Shown here: positions 18,170 through 29,446 of the stretch, one piece after another
Layout: each line of letters opens with the position of its first letter
Numbering within the stretch: position 1 is the first letter of the stretch
Assembly (NCBI RefSeq): GCF_024807845.1
Contig: NZ_JANUEQ010000008.1
Location: 1-64,000 of the forward strand
Length of the DNA stretch: 64,000 nucleotides
Origin: Klebsiella sp. BIGb0407
Lineage (GTDB): Bacteria > Pseudomonadota > Gammaproteobacteria > Enterobacterales > Enterobacteriaceae
Reading direction: 5' to 3'
Notes under the pieces: model-generated
The model's database searches: none
Told to the model about the DNA's origin: nothing
Seen by the model: the letters and a program-made list of their open reading frames with translations, nothing else
Program-made: the position numbers and the translations under genes

Positions 18170-20191
18170 GTGAGTATGGATATCAGCGATTTTTACCAGA
18201 CATTTTTCGATGAGGCAGATGAGTTACTGGCTGATATGGAGCAGCATTTGCTGGACCTGACACCCGAATCTCCTGATTCAGAACAGTTAAATGCTATTTT
18301 CCGTGCGGCGCACTCCATTAAAGGTGGGGCAGGAACTTTCGGTTTTAGCCTGCTGCAGGAAACAACCCACCTGATGGAAAATCTTCTCGATGAGGCTCGG
18401 CGTGGCGAAATGCAGCTTAGCTCAGACATTATCAACCTGTTTTTGGAAACCAAAGATATTATGCAGGAACAGTTAGATGCCTATAAAGCTTCAGAAGAAC
18501 CCGATGCAGCAAGTTTTCAGTATATTTGCCAGGCACTACGTCAGTTAGCACTGGAAACTCAAGCTGGAGCGGTTAACAAACCGCAGGTGACCGAGGCCGC
18601 ACAGCCTGCTGTCGTGACATCTGCCGGTAGCTCAGGTAATAAACTGCGCGTGCTGCTGGACGGTTTGAAAGAAGCTGAACGCGATGTGATGTTAGACGAA
18701 CTGGCCAATCTCGGGGATGTCAGCGAGGTAGTGAAAGAGGCTACATCACTGACGGTCACCCTTGAGACCACGGTCAGTGGGGATGATATCGCAGCCGTAT
18801 TATGTTTTGTTATTGAGCCTGAACAGATTCACTTTTTACCACTTGAGACTCTGCCAGAACCCGAACTCTCTGTTACTGCTGTCGATGTTGCGGTCATTGC
18901 GCCTCCTGCACCGGCAGTTGTTGAGGTCAAAAACTCGTTACCAGAACCTTTAGCCCCCGTAACCGGCCGTGTGATTCGGGATAAACCGACCACGCGTGGT
19001 GCTGAATCAAGCAGTATTCGTGTCGCAGTGGAAAAAGTTGACCAGCTCATTAACCTGGTGGGTGAACTGGTTATTACCCAGTCGATGCTGGCCCAGCGTT
19101 CAGGCGAATTAGACCCGGTTCAGCATGGCGATTTGATTGCCAGCATGGGGCAACTGGAACGTAATGCCCGCGATCTGCAAGAGTCGGTGATGTCTATTCG
19201 TATGATGCCGATGGAATATGTCTTTAGTCGCTTCCCTCGGCTGGTGCGTGACCTGGCCAGTAAACTGGATAAACAGGTAGAGCTGACACTGCTGGGGAGT
19301 TCAACCGAACTCGATAAAAGTCTCATTGAACGCATTATCGATCCATTAACGCATCTGGTACGTAACAGTCTTGACCATGGTATTGAGTCACCAGAAAAAC
19401 GCCGCGCTGCCGGTAAAAGTGAGTCAGGAAATCTGATTCTGTCTGCTGAACACCAGGGCGGAAATATCTGTATCGAAGTGTCCGATGACGGTGCCGGACT
19501 GAATCGTGAACGTATTCTGGCGAAGGCCTTATCTCAGGGGCTGGCCGTTCACGAAAATATGAGTGATGAAGAAATTGGCATGCTGATTTTTGCGCCAGGT
19601 TTCTCAACTGCCGAGCAGGTCACTGATGTTTCCGGACGTGGCGTGGGTATGGACGTAGTGAAACGTAATATCCAGGAAATGGGCGGCCACGTTGAAATTC
19701 AGAGCAAAGCCGGAGCAGGAACCACGATACGGATCTTGCTGCCACTGACCCTCGCCATTCTCGATGGTATGTCGGTGAAAGTCAGTGATGAAGTCTTTAT
19801 TCTGCCACTGAATGCCGTCATGGAATCTTTGCAGCCTCAGGAACAAGATTTACATCCATTAGCCGGTGGAGAGCGTGTACTGGAAGTTCGCGGAGAGTAT
19901 CTGCCGTTAGTCGAACTCTGGAAAGTGTTTGAAGTGCAGGGGGCAAAAACTGAAGCCACGCAAGGCATCGTTGTCATTCTGCAAAGTGCAGGCCGCCGCT
20001 TTGCACTGCTGGTTGATCAGCTGATTGGTCAGCATCAGGTTGTGGTAAAAAATCTTGAGAGTAATTATCGCAAAGTGCCGGGTATTTCAGCAGCCACGAT
20101 TTTAGGTGATGGAAGCGTCGCCTTAATTGTCGATGTTTCTGCCCTGCAAGGTTTAAATCGTGAACAACGTCTGGCGCTTCCCGTCGCTTGA
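18170..20191 (+). CDS. cheA: chemotaxis histidine kinase CheA
   Basis: CheA is the kinase coupled to chemoreceptors; it phosphorylates CheY and CheB. Domains in order: the P1 histidine phosphotransfer domain with the phospho-histidine in FRAAHSIKGGAGTFGF (about residue 48), the P2 CheY/CheB-binding domain (about 160-230), the P3 dimerisation helix (IRVAVEKVDQLINLVGEL), the P4 ATPase (HLVRNSLDHGIE, DDGAGLN, DVSGRGVGMDVV) and the P5 CheW-like regulatory domain. It has 673 residues; E. coli's has 654, the difference lying in the P2 and linker region. It starts with GTG as in E. coli. The internal Met in KDIMQEQLDAY, used for the short form in E. coli, is conserved. Confidence 0.97.
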   Translation: MSMDISDFYQTFFDEADELLADMEQHLLDLTPESPDSEQLNAIFRAAHSIKGGAGTFGFSLLQETTHLMENLLDEARRGEMQLSSDIINLFLETKDIMQEQLDAYKASEEPDAASFQYICQALRQLALETQAGAVNKPQVTEAAQPAVVTSAGSSGNKLRVLLDGLKEAERDVMLDELANLGDVSEVVKEATSLTVTLETTVSGDDIAAVLCFVIEPEQIHFLPLETLPEPELSVTAVDVAVIAPPAPAVVEVKNSLPEPLAPVTGRVIRDKPTTRGAESSSIRVAVEKVDQLINLVGELVITQSMLAQRSGELDPVQHGDLIASMGQLERNARDLQESVMSIRMMPMEYVFSRFPRLVRDLASKLDKQVELTLLGSSTELDKSLIERIIDPLTHLVRNSLDHGIESPEKRRAAGKSESGNLILSAEHQGGNICIEVSDDGAGLNRERILAKALSQGLAVHENMSDEEIGMLIFAPGFSTAEQVTDVSGRGVGMDVVKRNIQEMGGHVEIQSKAGAGTTIRILLPLTLAILDGMSVKVSDEVFILPLNAVMESLQPQEQDLHPLAGGERVLEVRGEYLPLVELWKVFEVQGAKTEATQGIVVILQSAGRRFALLVDQLIGQHQVVVKNLESNYRKVPGISAATILGDGSVALIVDVSALQGLNREQRLALPVA

Positions 20192-20218
20192 TCAACCGCT
20201 TAAGAAATAGGTACGCAA

Positions 20219-20713
20219 ATGACAGTATCCACTCATGTGACAAAATTAACTGGCGAGACCGTAGGACAAGAATTCCTGGTGTTTACGCTCGGTAACGAAG
20301 AATACGGTATTGATATTCTGAAAGTGCAGGAAATTCGCGGTTATGATCAAGTGACCCGAATTGCGAATACCCCTAACTTTATTAAAGGCGTTACCAATCT
20401 ACGCGGTGTGATTGTGCCAATCATCGACTTACGTATTAAATTTGCTCAGGACGATGTGGAATATAATGACAATACTGTCGTTATTGTGCTGAATTTTGAA
20501 CAACGCGTCGTCGGTATTGTGGTTGATGGTGTCTCTGATGTGTTATCGCTGACCACCGATCAGATTCGACCGGCTCCTGAGTTTGCCGTCACGCTTTCGA
20601 CAGAATACCTCACTGGTCTCGGGGCGCTGGGAGATCGCATGCTGATACTGGTCAATATTGAAAAATTATTGAGCAGTGAAGAAATGGCCTTAGTAGAATC
20701 CGCCGCACTATAA
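20219..20713 (+). CDS. cheW: chemotaxis adaptor CheW
   Basis: CheW couples CheA to the receptors. The 164-residue protein matches the E. coli one over nearly all its length ([68 protein letters not shown]). It is 27 bases after cheA and is followed by a strong terminator, so motA-motB-cheA-cheW form one operon. Confidence 0.97.
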   Translation: MTVSTHVTKLTGETVGQEFLVFTLGNEEYGIDILKVQEIRGYDQVTRIANTPNFIKGVTNLRGVIVPIIDLRIKFAQDDVEYNDNTVVIVLNFEQRVVGIVVDGVSDVLSLTTDQIRPAPEFAVTLSTEYLTGLGALGDRMLILVNIEKLLSSEEMALVESAAL

Positions 20714-20732
20714 TGAAGTCTCTGTAACCGTA

Positions 20733-20775
20733 AAAAGCCTTATCTGTACCCGCAGATAAGGCTTTTCTTTTTATT
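20733..20775 (+). terminator. terminator of motAB-cheAW operon
   Basis: A perfect 14-base stem (AAAAGCCTTATCTG and its complement) with a 6-base loop is followed by a T-rich tail. Confidence 0.92.
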
Positions 20776-20820
20776 ATTAGCACCCTCTCCAGTAATTCAC
20801 TCATTTCCTTGCGCCATAAA

Positions 20821-20847
20821 TAAAGTTTCCGCTACTGCTGCCGATAA
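20821..20847 (+). promoter_or_regulatory. consensus sigma-28 promoter for mcp-cheRBYZ
   Basis: TAAAGTTT, exactly 11 bases, then GCCGATAA: a perfect sigma-28 consensus. The mcp start codon is about 175 bases downstream. It is the equivalent of the tar promoter of E. coli. Confidence 0.93.
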
Positions 20848-21021
20848 CAACGATTAACGCTTGCTGAACATCTCTGGCAAAGAAATCAATAAGTCACTCA
20901 GGGCTTCAGACGGAATTATTCGATTCTGCTCAAGCTGCGCTCTGCTGATGGTGATGCAAAGATGACGCCAAAATCAGAGCGATTAAGTCGTACTTATCAA
21001 TATTAGCTAAGGAAGGGATTG

Positions 21022-22572
21022 ATGTTTAACCGTATCAAAATTTCGACCACGCTTTTTATTATTTTAGTGATTTGCGGAGTATTGCAAATCGGCAGCAATG
21101 GTTTGTCTTTCTGGGCTTTTCATAACGACTATCAGAATTTAAGTATGGTGGAGTCCAGTAACCAGCAGCGTGATCTGTTAACACAAAGTCGGGCGGCACT
21201 GCTCGAAGCCGGTGGCGCATTAAGCCGCGCCGGAACACTGGCTGCCTTGGTTTATCCGGCCGATGAAATTAAGCAGCAAATTACCCTGGCGAAGCAAGGG
21301 TTGGATCATGCTGATGATGTGTTTACCCAGTTCAGTGAGACCCCCGGCGGTAGTGAACATGATACCGACATGATGGCCTCTGCTCAGCAAAGTTTTACCC
21401 GTTTTGAAAGTGCTTTGCGCCAGCAAATCTCCTGGCTGGAAGGTAATCAGATATCTGAGTTTTTAAATACGCCAGTAGGTGAAGCGCAGGACAATTTTGA
21501 ATCCTATTTCAATGCCTGGCAGCAGACGATTAATCAGCGAATTACCGAGGCTCGTCAGGGCAGTGAAAGTAATTATCTGTTATCGGCGATTATTTTTGGC
21601 AGCGTGACCTTAAGCGCGGTGTTACTGACCCTGGGATCCCTGTGGTGGTCACGCAGAATGATAGTCCAGCCGCTGGCGATTGTACGTAGCCATTTCGACA
21701 GCATTGCTGAAGGTGACTTATCGAAACAGATAGCAGTATTTGGCCGGAATGAAATTTCTTTAATTTTTGACAGCCTGAAAAAGATGCAAAGCGCACTCAA
21801 AGAGACGATTAGCCAGGTACGTGACAGTAGCCAGGCGATGCATCTGGGGGTTTCTGAAATAACATTAGGAAACAATGACCTGTCATCCAGAACCGAGCAG
21901 CAAGCAGCATCGCTGGCGCAAACCGCGGCCAGTATGGAGCAACTAACTGCCACTGTCGGACAGAATGCTGATAATGCCCGACAGGCCGCTCAACTTTCGC
22001 GTGCCGCAGCCGATAAAGCAAAGCAGGGAGGTTCTCAGGCGGAGTCTGTTGCTCAGACTATGCAGGGAATAGCGGGAAGCTCACGAAAAATTTCCGATAT
22101 TACTAATGTCATCGACAGTATTGCTTTTCAGACCAATATTCTGGCGCTGAATGCAGCTGTGGAGGCAGCACGAGCAGGTGAGCAGGGACGCGGTTTTGCG
22201 GTGGTTGCGGGTGAGGTGCGTAATCTCGCCAGTCGCAGCGCGCAAGCAGCAAAAGAGATAAAAGTATTAATAGAAGAGTCAGTCGAACAAGTACAGCAGG
22301 GATCGGACCGTGTCGATGCATCCGTCGCCATGATGTCTGAAATTGTGCATTCAGTGACCCAGGTAAACGACATCATGGGCGAAATTGCCTCCGCGTCGGA
22401 TGAACAAAGTCACGGTATAGCTCAGGTTGCCCAGGCTGTGAGTCAGATGGATCTTGTCACTCAGCAGAACGCCGCATTAGTGGAAGAATCCGCCAGTGCG
22501 ACGGAATCGCTGGCAAGTCAGACGGAACATTTGAACCAAGTGGTCAAAGTCTTCCGTTTGAGTGATATCTGA
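21022..22572 (+). CDS. methyl-accepting chemotaxis protein, Tar/Tsr type, without the tail pentapeptide
   Basis: A transmembrane chemoreceptor with a first membrane helix ([17 protein letters not shown]), a periplasmic four-helix sensor of about 150 residues, a second helix ([24 protein letters not shown]), a HAMP domain and a long cytoplasmic signalling hairpin with the conserved tip ([40 protein letters not shown] in outline). ATG 21022 follows GGAAGGG. It is 516 residues and ends VKVFRLSDI, so it lacks the NWETF-type tail that tethers CheR and CheB in E. coli Tar and Tsr. Only one of the three arginines that bind aspartate in Tar is clear (ALSRAG), so its ligand cannot be assumed. It is the only receptor in this operon. 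Confidence 0.92.
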   Translation: MFNRIKISTTLFIILVICGVLQIGSNGLSFWAFHNDYQNLSMVESSNQQRDLLTQSRAALLEAGGALSRAGTLAALVYPADEIKQQITLAKQGLDHADDVFTQFSETPGGSEHDTDMMASAQQSFTRFESALRQQISWLEGNQISEFLNTPVGEAQDNFESYFNAWQQTINQRITEARQGSESNYLLSAIIFGSVTLSAVLLTLGSLWWSRRMIVQPLAIVRSHFDSIAEGDLSKQIAVFGRNEISLIFDSLKKMQSALKETISQVRDSSQAMHLGVSEITLGNNDLSSRTEQQAASLAQTAASMEQLTATVGQNADNARQAAQLSRAAADKAKQGGSQAESVAQTMQGIAGSSRKISDITNVIDSIAFQTNILALNAAVEAARAGEQGRGFAVVAGEVRNLASRSAQAAKEIKVLIEESVEQVQQGSDRVDASVAMMSEIVHSVTQVNDIMGEIASASDEQSHGIAQVAQAVSQMDLVTQQNAALVEESASATESLASQTEHLNQVVKVFRLSDI

Positions 22573-22637
22573 CGCGGCATTGGGTAGAAAAATTAGTTAT
22601 TTCAGATTGATACCTGAAGAGTAATTGAGAAGGCGCT

Positions 22638-23504
22638 ATGACATTACAGAGTCCGATTGGGCAATCGTCATTACTACAACAAATGACACAGCGTCTGCCG
22701 CTTTCCGACGTTCATTTCCGTCGGATATGCCAGTTAATTTACCAGCGTGCAGGTATCGTACTGGCTGACCATAAACGGGATATGGTCTACAACCGCTTGG
22801 TTCGCCGTTTGCGACAGCTCGGTCTGGAGGATTTTGGTGACTATCTCGGTATGCTGGAGGCAAACGCCAGTGATGCCGAGTGGCAGGCATTTATTAATGC
22901 CCTGACCACAAACCTGACGGCTTTTTTCCGCGAAGGGCACCATTTTCCTATTCTTGCCGAGCATGCTCGTCAAAAAAAGGGCGAGTATAAGGTCTGGAGC
23001 GCGGCGTCATCGACCGGAGAGGAGCCGTATTCTATTGCGATTACGCTTGCTGATGTTCTGGGAGAAGGTACTGGTCGCTGGAAAGTTTTTGCCAGTGACA
23101 TTGATACGCAAGTGCTGGAAAAAGCCCAGAGTGGCGTTTTCCGTCAGCAGGAGCTTAAGACGCTCTCGCCCCAGCAACTTCAGCGTTATTTCATGCGAGG
23201 TACCGGACCCCATGAAGGCTATGTCCGGGTTCGTCAGGAGCTGGCTAAGCAAGTTGAGTTTGCCGTTATCAACTTGCTTGACACAAGGCTGCAAACCCCC
23301 GGGCCGTTCGATGCCATATTCTGTCGTAACGTAATGATTTATTTTGATAAAAAAACACAACAAGATATTTTGAGCCGCTTCGTCCCACTGTTAAAACCAG
23401 GGGGATTACTGTTTGCCGGGCATTCGGAGAATTTCAGTCATCTTAGCCGTGACTTCTGGCTTCGTGGTCAGACCGTTTATGGGTTGAGTAAGGAAAGGAC
23501 ATGA
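22638..23504 (+). CDS. cheR: chemoreceptor glutamate methyltransferase CheR
   Basis: CheR methylates receptor glutamates with S-adenosylmethionine during adaptation. The 288-residue protein has the small N-terminal helical domain ([32 protein letters not shown]) and the SAM-binding domain ([54 protein letters not shown]). It follows the receptor by 65 bases and overlaps cheB by 4 bases (ATGA). Confidence 0.97.
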   Translation: MTLQSPIGQSSLLQQMTQRLPLSDVHFRRICQLIYQRAGIVLADHKRDMVYNRLVRRLRQLGLEDFGDYLGMLEANASDAEWQAFINALTTNLTAFFREGHHFPILAEHARQKKGEYKVWSAASSTGEEPYSIAITLADVLGEGTGRWKVFASDIDTQVLEKAQSGVFRQQELKTLSPQQLQRYFMRGTGPHEGYVRVRQELAKQVEFAVINLLDTRLQTPGPFDAIFCRNVMIYFDKKTQQDILSRFVPLLKPGGLLFAGHSENFSHLSRDFWLRGQTVYGLSKERT

Positions 23505-24550
23505 CAAAAATACGTGTGTTATCAATAGATGACTCCGCTTTAATGCGGCGGATTATGACGGAAATTATTAATAGTCACAGTGATATGGAAATGGTTGCTA
23601 CAGCTCCGGATCCATTAGTTGCACGTGACTTAATTAAGAAATTCAATCCAGATGTTTTGACGCTGGATGTCGAAATGCCGCGTATGGACGGTATTGATTT
23701 TCTTGAGAAACTTATGCGGTTACGGCCGATGCCAGTCGTAATGGTGTCATCCCTGACGGGAAAAGGTTCCGAGGTGACACTCCGTGCGCTGGAATTAGGC
23801 GCCATTGATTTTGTGACTAAACCTCAGCTAGGGATCCGTGAGGGCATGCTGGCTTATAGCGAAACTATCGCTGAAAAAGTCCGTACCGCATCACGCGCCA
23901 AACTGGGAACCGCAGTAAGTCGTAGCGCGCCAGTACTTCTGAAAAACGGCCCCTTACTCAGCTCCGAAAAGCTGATTGCCATTGGTGCTTCGACCGGGGG
24001 AACGGAGGCGATTCGTCATGTATTGCAGCCACTCCCTCTTTCAAGCCCGGCAGTATTAATCACTCAGCATATGCCCGCGGGGTTTACCCGCTCATTTGCC
24101 GAGCGGTTGAATAAGCTGTGTCAGATTGAAGTGAAAGAAGCCGAAGACGGTGAGCGCGTATTGCCGGGACATGCCTATATTGCACCGGGTAATCAACATA
24201 TGGCGCTGACGCGTAGCGGTGCAAACTATCAAATCACCATTACTGATGCCCCTCCGGTAAATCGTCATCGTCCTTCGGTCGATGTCTTATTTCACTCGGT
24301 AGCAAAATGCGCCGGTCGAAATGCCGTGGGCGTCATTCTTACCGGAATGGGTAATGATGGCGCAGCAGGAATGCTCGCCATGCACCAGGCGGGTGCCTGG
24401 ACTATTGCTCAGAATGAAGCCAGTTGTGTGGTGTTCGGCATGCCGCGCGAGGCCATCAATGCTGGTGGCGTTAGCGAAGTGGTCGAGTTAAGCCAGATAA
24501 GCCAGCAAATGCTGGCGAAAATGAGTGCCGGACAGGCAATACGTATTTAA
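23501..24550 (+). CDS. cheB: chemotaxis methylesterase/response regulator CheB
   Basis: CheB removes methyl groups from receptors and deamidates them when phosphorylated by CheA. The receiver domain has the acidic pair in SIDDSA and the phospho-acceptor aspartate in [12 protein letters not shown]. The catalytic domain has serine in [10 protein letters not shown], histidine in [11 protein letters not shown] and aspartate in [10 protein letters not shown]. The length, 349 residues, is normal for the family. Confidence 0.97.
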   Translation: MTKIRVLSIDDSALMRRIMTEIINSHSDMEMVATAPDPLVARDLIKKFNPDVLTLDVEMPRMDGIDFLEKLMRLRPMPVVMVSSLTGKGSEVTLRALELGAIDFVTKPQLGIREGMLAYSETIAEKVRTASRAKLGTAVSRSAPVLLKNGPLLSSEKLIAIGASTGGTEAIRHVLQPLPLSSPAVLITQHMPAGFTRSFAERLNKLCQIEVKEAEDGERVLPGHAYIAPGNQHMALTRSGANYQITITDAPPVNRHRPSVDVLFHSVAKCAGRNAVGVILTGMGNDGAAGMLAMHQAGAWTIAQNEASCVVFGMPREAINAGGVSEVVELSQISQQMLAKMSAGQAIRI

Positions 24551-24554
24551 TTGA

Positions 24555-24959
<405 letters not shown>

Positions 24960-24969
24960 GGAGGAGCAA

Positions 24970-25620
24970 ATGCACTCACCAGCCAACCCGGCAATAGATT
25001 TACACCCGCAATCAGCGGCAGATATCGTTGCTCGCATCGGTAGCTTAACGCGGATGTTGCGTGACAGTCTGCGTGAACTGGGCCTGGATCAAGCGATTGC
25101 TGAAGCAGCAGAAGCGATACCGGACGCACGAGACCGACTGGATTATGTGGTACAGATGACCGCTCAGGCTGCTGAACGAGCATTAAACTGTGTCGAACTT
25201 TCTCAGCCTCATCAAACGCAACTTGAACGTGGAGCGAAATCGCTCAGTGGTCGTTGGGATGAGTGGTTTGCAAACCCAATAGCGCTTGATGATGCACGTG
25301 AACTGGTGACGGATACGCGCAGCTATCTGTCCGAGGTTCCCGATCATACCAGTTTTACTAATGCACAGTTGCTTGAAATCATGATGGCTCAAGATTTCCA
25401 GGACCTTACTGGTCAGGTTATCAAACGCATGATGGATGTTATTCAAGAAATTGAGCGTCAGTTACTGATGGTATTACTGGAAAACATGCCTGAGTCAGAT
25501 AACAGGACAAAACGTGCAAATGAGGGGCTATTAAATGGCCCGCAACTGAATGCCAGTGCGACAGGTGTAGTAGCCAGTCAGGATCAAGTTGATGATTTAC
25601 TCGATAGCTTAGGTTTCTAA
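24970..25620 (+). CDS. cheZ: CheY-P phosphatase CheZ
   Basis: CheZ dephosphorylates CheY. The long four-helix bundle of 216 residues carries the catalytic region [22 protein letters not shown], with the glutamine equivalent to Gln147. The C-terminal CheY-binding peptide is [15 protein letters not shown] 24970 follows AGGAGG; the frame begins earlier but without support. A terminator follows. Confidence 0.96.
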   Translation: MHSPANPAIDLHPQSAADIVARIGSLTRMLRDSLRELGLDQAIAEAAEAIPDARDRLDYVVQMTAQAAERALNCVELSQPHQTQLERGAKSLSGRWDEWFANPIALDDARELVTDTRSYLSEVPDHTSFTNAQLLEIMMAQDFQDLTGQVIKRMMDVIQEIERQLLMVLLENMPESDNRTKRANEGLLNGPQLNASATGVVASQDQVDDLLDSLGF

Positions 25621-25628
25621 GCGCTAAT

Positions 25629-25658
25629 ACACCTTGCAGATATTTACCTGCAAGGTGT
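25629..25658 (+). terminator. hairpin after cheZ
   Basis: An 11-base perfect stem (ACACCTTGCAG and its complement) with an 8-base loop begins 9 bases after the cheZ stop. The tail is GTCTTAA rather than a pure T-tract. Confidence 0.75.
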
Positions 25659-25761
25659 GTCTTAACGCCAAAATAGCCGCATAAAAACCGCTGTAATTCT
25701 TCCATTATTTGTTCATAGCTCTGGCATGCTTTGGCTGACTTACGGCCACGGGATTTTCAGA

Positions 25762-26913
25762 GTGTCTGAAGATAGCGATCAGGAAAAAACAGAAGCCCCC
25801 ACATCCCACCGACTTGAAAAAGCACGGGAAGATGGACAGATCCCGCGATCCCGCGAACTCACCTCATTACTTATGATGCTGGTTGGACTGAGCGTGCTCT
25901 GGGCCGGAGGTGCGTCACTCGGCCGTACCCTGGGGTCGATGCTCTCAGATGGTCTGCATTTTGATCATAAAATTATTAATGATCCCAGTCTGACTATTCA
26001 CCAAATTAGCCATTTAGTTAAGCTCGCTGTGATGGCTCTCCTGCCGCTTATTGCCGGGCTAGTCATTATGGCGATTGCTGCCCCGATGCTACTGGGCGGC
26101 ATTATGTTCAGCGGTAAATCGATTAAGTTTGATCTTGGCAAAATGAACCCGATTAAAGGGTTTGCACGCATGTTCTCGATGCAAACGCTGGCTGAGTTAT
26201 TTAAGGCATTGCTGAAGGTCATACTGCTGGGCGTCGTGGTGGGTTGGTTCCTCTGGCATAACTGGCCGTCGATGTTACGTCTAATCCATGAGCCACCCGT
26301 TGCTGCATTGGGTAATGCCCTGAATATCGTCGCATTATGTGCCTTGCTGGTGATACTCGGGCTTATCCCGATGGTGGGCTTTGATGTCTTTTTCCAAATT
26401 TTCAGCCATATCAAAAAATTGAAAATGACCCACCAGGATATTCGTGATGAACACAAACAGAATGAGGGTGACCCTCATGTTAAAGGGCGTATTCGTCAGC
26501 AACAGCGAGCGATGGCCCGTCGTCGCATGATGGCGGATGTGCCCAGAGCGGATGTGATTGTCACTAACCCGACCCATTATGCGGTCGCTTTGCAATATGA
26601 CGAAAATAAAATGAGTGCGCCAAAAGTACTGGCAAAAGGGGCGGGGCAGGTGGCATTGCGGATACGTGAAATTGCCGAACAAAACCGTATTCCGATGCTG
26701 GAAGCTCCTCCGCTGGCTCGTGCTTTATATCGACACGCCGAAATCGGTCAGCAGATACCCGGTCAGCTGTATGCGGCTGTCGCCGAAGTACTGGCCTGGG
26801 TCTGGCAGCTGAGACGCTGGCGTATGGCCGGGGGACTGATCCCGCAAAAACCTGCAAATTTACCCGTGCCAGCGGCACTAGACTTTACCAATAACAAGGA
26901 CTCTGATGAGTAA
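25762..26913 (+). CDS. flhB: flagellar export-gate protein FlhB
   Basis: FlhB is an inner-membrane component of the flagellar type III export gate and switches substrate specificity from rod/hook to filament. About four membrane helices occupy the N-terminal half. The cytoplasmic domain has the autocleavage motif NPTH (in VIVTNPTHYAVALQY, near residue 270). The GTG at 25762 gives VSEDSDQEKTEAPTSHRLEKARE, which matches the E. coli N-terminus at 383 residues; the upstream extension to 25726 has no family similarity. flhA overlaps its end by 8 bases. Confidence 0.95.
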   Translation: MSEDSDQEKTEAPTSHRLEKAREDGQIPRSRELTSLLMMLVGLSVLWAGGASLGRTLGSMLSDGLHFDHKIINDPSLTIHQISHLVKLAVMALLPLIAGLVIMAIAAPMLLGGIMFSGKSIKFDLGKMNPIKGFARMFSMQTLAELFKALLKVILLGVVVGWFLWHNWPSMLRLIHEPPVAALGNALNIVALCALLVILGLIPMVGFDVFFQIFSHIKKLKMTHQDIRDEHKQNEGDPHVKGRIRQQQRAMARRRMMADVPRADVIVTNPTHYAVALQYDENKMSAPKVLAKGAGQVALRIREIAEQNRIPMLEAPPLARALYRHAEIGQQIPGQLYAAVAEVLAWVWQLRRWRMAGGLIPQKPANLPVPAALDFTNNKDSDE

Positions 26914-28984
26914 TTTGATAACAATGCTGCGTTTACCTCGCGGTATGAAATCGGGTCAGTGGCAGATCCTTGCCGGACCAATCCTGATATTACTTATCTT
27001 GTCGATGATGGTGCTGCCATTACCGGCCTTTGTTCTGGATCTGTTATTCACCTTCAATATTGCCTTATCTATTATGGTGTTATTGGTGGCCATGTTTACC
27101 CAGCGGACCCTCGAGTTTGCTGCTTTTCCGACTATTTTACTGTTTACGACCTTATTACGTCTGGCACTTAACGTTGCCTCAACACGTATCATTTTACTCG
27201 ATGGTCATACTGGTGCCGCGGCCGCCGGTAAAGTGGTTGAAGCCTTCGGCCACTTCCTGGTAGGCGGTAACTTTGCTATTGGTATCGTGGTGTTTATTAT
27301 CCTCGTCCTGATTAACTTTATGGTTATCACTAAGGGTGCCGGACGTATTGCCGAAGTAGGTGCCCGTTTCGTGCTGGACGGTATGCCAGGTAAACAAATG
27401 GCGATTGATGCCGATTTGAATGCCGGCATTATTGGTGAGGAAGAAGCAAAAAAACGCCGCTCAGAAGTGACCCAGGAAGCCGACTTCTACGGCTCAATGG
27501 ATGGTGCCAGTAAGTTTGTCCGTGGTGATGCCGTTGCGGGTTTAATCATCATGGTTATCAACATTGTAGGTGGTTTGCTGGTCGGGGTAATTCAGCATGA
27601 TATGCCGATTGGCGCTGCGGCGGAAAGCTATACCTTGCTGACCATCGGTGATGGTCTGGTCGCACAAATCCCGGCGCTGGTTATCTCAACCGCCGCGGGT
27701 GTGATTGTGACCCGGGTTGCCACCGATCAGGATGTTGGCGAGCAGATGGTCACCCAGCTGTTCAGCCATCCGCGGGTTATGGTGTTATCCGCAGGCGTGC
27801 TCGGTTTACTCGGTTTAGTGCCGGGCATGCCGAACTTAGTCTTTCTGCTATTTACCGCCGCGCTTTTAGGGCTGGCATGGTGGCTGCGTGGCCGCGAAGG
27901 GCAGGTCATAGCCGCCCCACAACCGGTAAAAATGCCGGATAATACGCAAGTAGTGGAAGCTAGCTGGAATGATGTTCAGCTGGAAGACCCACTAGGTATG
28001 GAAGTGGGCTATCGTTTAATTCCGATGGTGGATACTCAGCAAGATGGTGAACTGCTCGGACGGATTCGGAGTATCCGTAAGAAATTTGCTCAGGAAATGG
28101 GCTTTCTGCCACCGGTAGTCCATATCCGCGATAATATGGATTTAACCCCGGCACGCTACCGTATTCTGATGAAGGGGGTCGAAATTGGTAGTGGTGAGGC
28201 ATATCCCGGACGCTGGCTGGCGATTAACCCGGGAACGGCCGCGGGAACCTTACCCGGAGAAACCACTATCGATCCGGCTTTTGGTCTGGCTGCCATCTGG
28301 ATTGAAAGTGCGCTTAAAGAACAGGCACAAATTCAAGGTTTTACAGTAGTTGAAGCCAGTACCGTGGTGGCGACACACCTTAACCATCTGATTGGCCAGC
28401 ATGCGGCTGAATTATTTGGTCGTCAGGAAGCCCAGCAACTGCTGGACAGAGTGGCCCAGGAAATGCCCAAACTGGTGGAAGATTTAGTTCCTGCGGTGGT
28501 GACCCTGACTATTCTGCATAAGGTGTTGCAAAATCTCCTTGAGGAGAATATCCCGATTCGGGATATGCGCACCATTATGGAAACCCTGGCAGAACATGCC
28601 CCTATTCAAAATGATCCCCATGAACTGACGGCCGTAGTACGTGTTGCGCTGGGGCGCGCTATCACCCAACAATGGTTCCCTGGTACGGCTGAAGTACAGG
28701 TTATCGGCCTCGATCCGGCCCTGGAACGTATTCTGTTACAAGCCCTGCAGGGTGGGGGCGGGCTTGAGCCGGGTCTGGCAGATCGCCTGCTTGCCCAGAC
28801 GCAGGATGCCTTACAACGTCAGGAAATGATGGGGGCGCCGCCAGTATTACTGGTAAATCATGCTCTGCGCCCGCTGTTATCGCGTTTTCTGCGCCGCTCG
28901 CTGCCGCAGCTGGTGGTACTTTCCAGCCTGGAACTGTCGGATAACCGCAATATTCGTATGACGGCAACGATTGGGGGCAAATAG
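26906..28984 (+). CDS. flhA: flagellar export-gate protein FlhA
   Basis: FlhA is the large nonameric export-gate subunit. The first half holds about eight membrane helices with the conserved loop (FATFPTILLFTTLLRLALNVASTRIIL-type sequence and GRIAEVGARFVLDGMPGKQMAIDADL). The second half is the cytoplasmic substrate-docking domain. The 692 residues match E. coli. flhE overlaps its stop by 1 base. Confidence 0.97.
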   Translation: MSNLITMLRLPRGMKSGQWQILAGPILILLILSMMVLPLPAFVLDLLFTFNIALSIMVLLVAMFTQRTLEFAAFPTILLFTTLLRLALNVASTRIILLDGHTGAAAAGKVVEAFGHFLVGGNFAIGIVVFIILVLINFMVITKGAGRIAEVGARFVLDGMPGKQMAIDADLNAGIIGEEEAKKRRSEVTQEADFYGSMDGASKFVRGDAVAGLIIMVINIVGGLLVGVIQHDMPIGAAAESYTLLTIGDGLVAQIPALVISTAAGVIVTRVATDQDVGEQMVTQLFSHPRVMVLSAGVLGLLGLVPGMPNLVFLLFTAALLGLAWWLRGREGQVIAAPQPVKMPDNTQVVEASWNDVQLEDPLGMEVGYRLIPMVDTQQDGELLGRIRSIRKKFAQEMGFLPPVVHIRDNMDLTPARYRILMKGVEIGSGEAYPGRWLAINPGTAAGTLPGETTIDPAFGLAAIWIESALKEQAQIQGFTVVEASTVVATHLNHLIGQHAAELFGRQEAQQLLDRVAQEMPKLVEDLVPAVVTLTILHKVLQNLLEENIPIRDMRTIMETLAEHAPIQNDPHELTAVVRVALGRAITQQWFPGTAEVQVIGLDPALERILLQALQGGGGLEPGLADRLLAQTQDALQRQEMMGAPPVLLVNHALRPLLSRFLRRSLPQLVVLSSLELSDNRNIRMTATIGGK

Positions 28985-29379
28985 TGCGAGTCTTACTGCT
29001 GCTCTTGTTATTGCCCTTGCAGGCCAGCGCCTCGGGTAGCGGGGCATGGCAGGCGAGTGGCATGGGCGCCACGCTCAGTCAGCGTGGGATAGTGGTGAAT
29101 TCCCCGGCACTTCGCCCTCCGGCTGAGGTGAATGGAAACATGACCTTAATTGCCTGGCGCTACCAGCTGATGAGTCCGGAACCCGCCGGACTAAGAGTTA
29201 AGCTTTGTTCGCCAAGTCGCTGTGTTGCGCTGGACGGCCCGAGCGGTACTACCAGAGGATTAGCGGGCATTTCTGCCGGTCAGCCGCTGATTTTTGTCTG
29301 GGAAGTGCATGGCCGAGGGAGTTTTTATCCGCCATTACGTGTCAGCAGTAACCAGGTTATCGTCAACTACACGCCCTGA
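28984..29379 (+). CDS. flhE: flagellar protein FlhE
   Basis: FlhE is a small periplasmic protein of enterobacterial flhBAE operons; in Salmonella it is reported to limit proton leak through the export apparatus. The 131-residue precursor begins with GTG overlapping the flhA stop. It has a leucine-rich signal peptide (RVLLLLLLLPLQASAS) cleaved near residue 17, followed by GAWQASGMG...QRGIVVNSP and RGSFYPPLRVSSNQVIVNY, the FlhE pattern. A shared terminator lies between it and the convergent argS. Confidence 0.93.
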   Translation: MRVLLLLLLLPLQASASGSGAWQASGMGATLSQRGIVVNSPALRPPAEVNGNMTLIAWRYQLMSPEPAGLRVKLCSPSRCVALDGPSGTTRGLAGISAGQPLIFVWEVHGRGSFYPPLRVSSNQVIVNYTP

Positions 29380-29399
29380 GGCAGAAATCAGGCATAAAA

Positions 29400-29433
29400 A
29401 AACGGCATGTCACTCATCAGTGACATGCCGTTG
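29400..29433. terminator. bidirectional terminator between flhE and argS
   Basis: AACGGCATGTCACT pairs with AGTGACATGCCGTT around a 4-base loop. A-runs precede it and T-rich sequence follows, so it can serve both convergent genes. Confidence 0.92.
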
Positions 29434-29446
29434 TTATTTTGACTGA

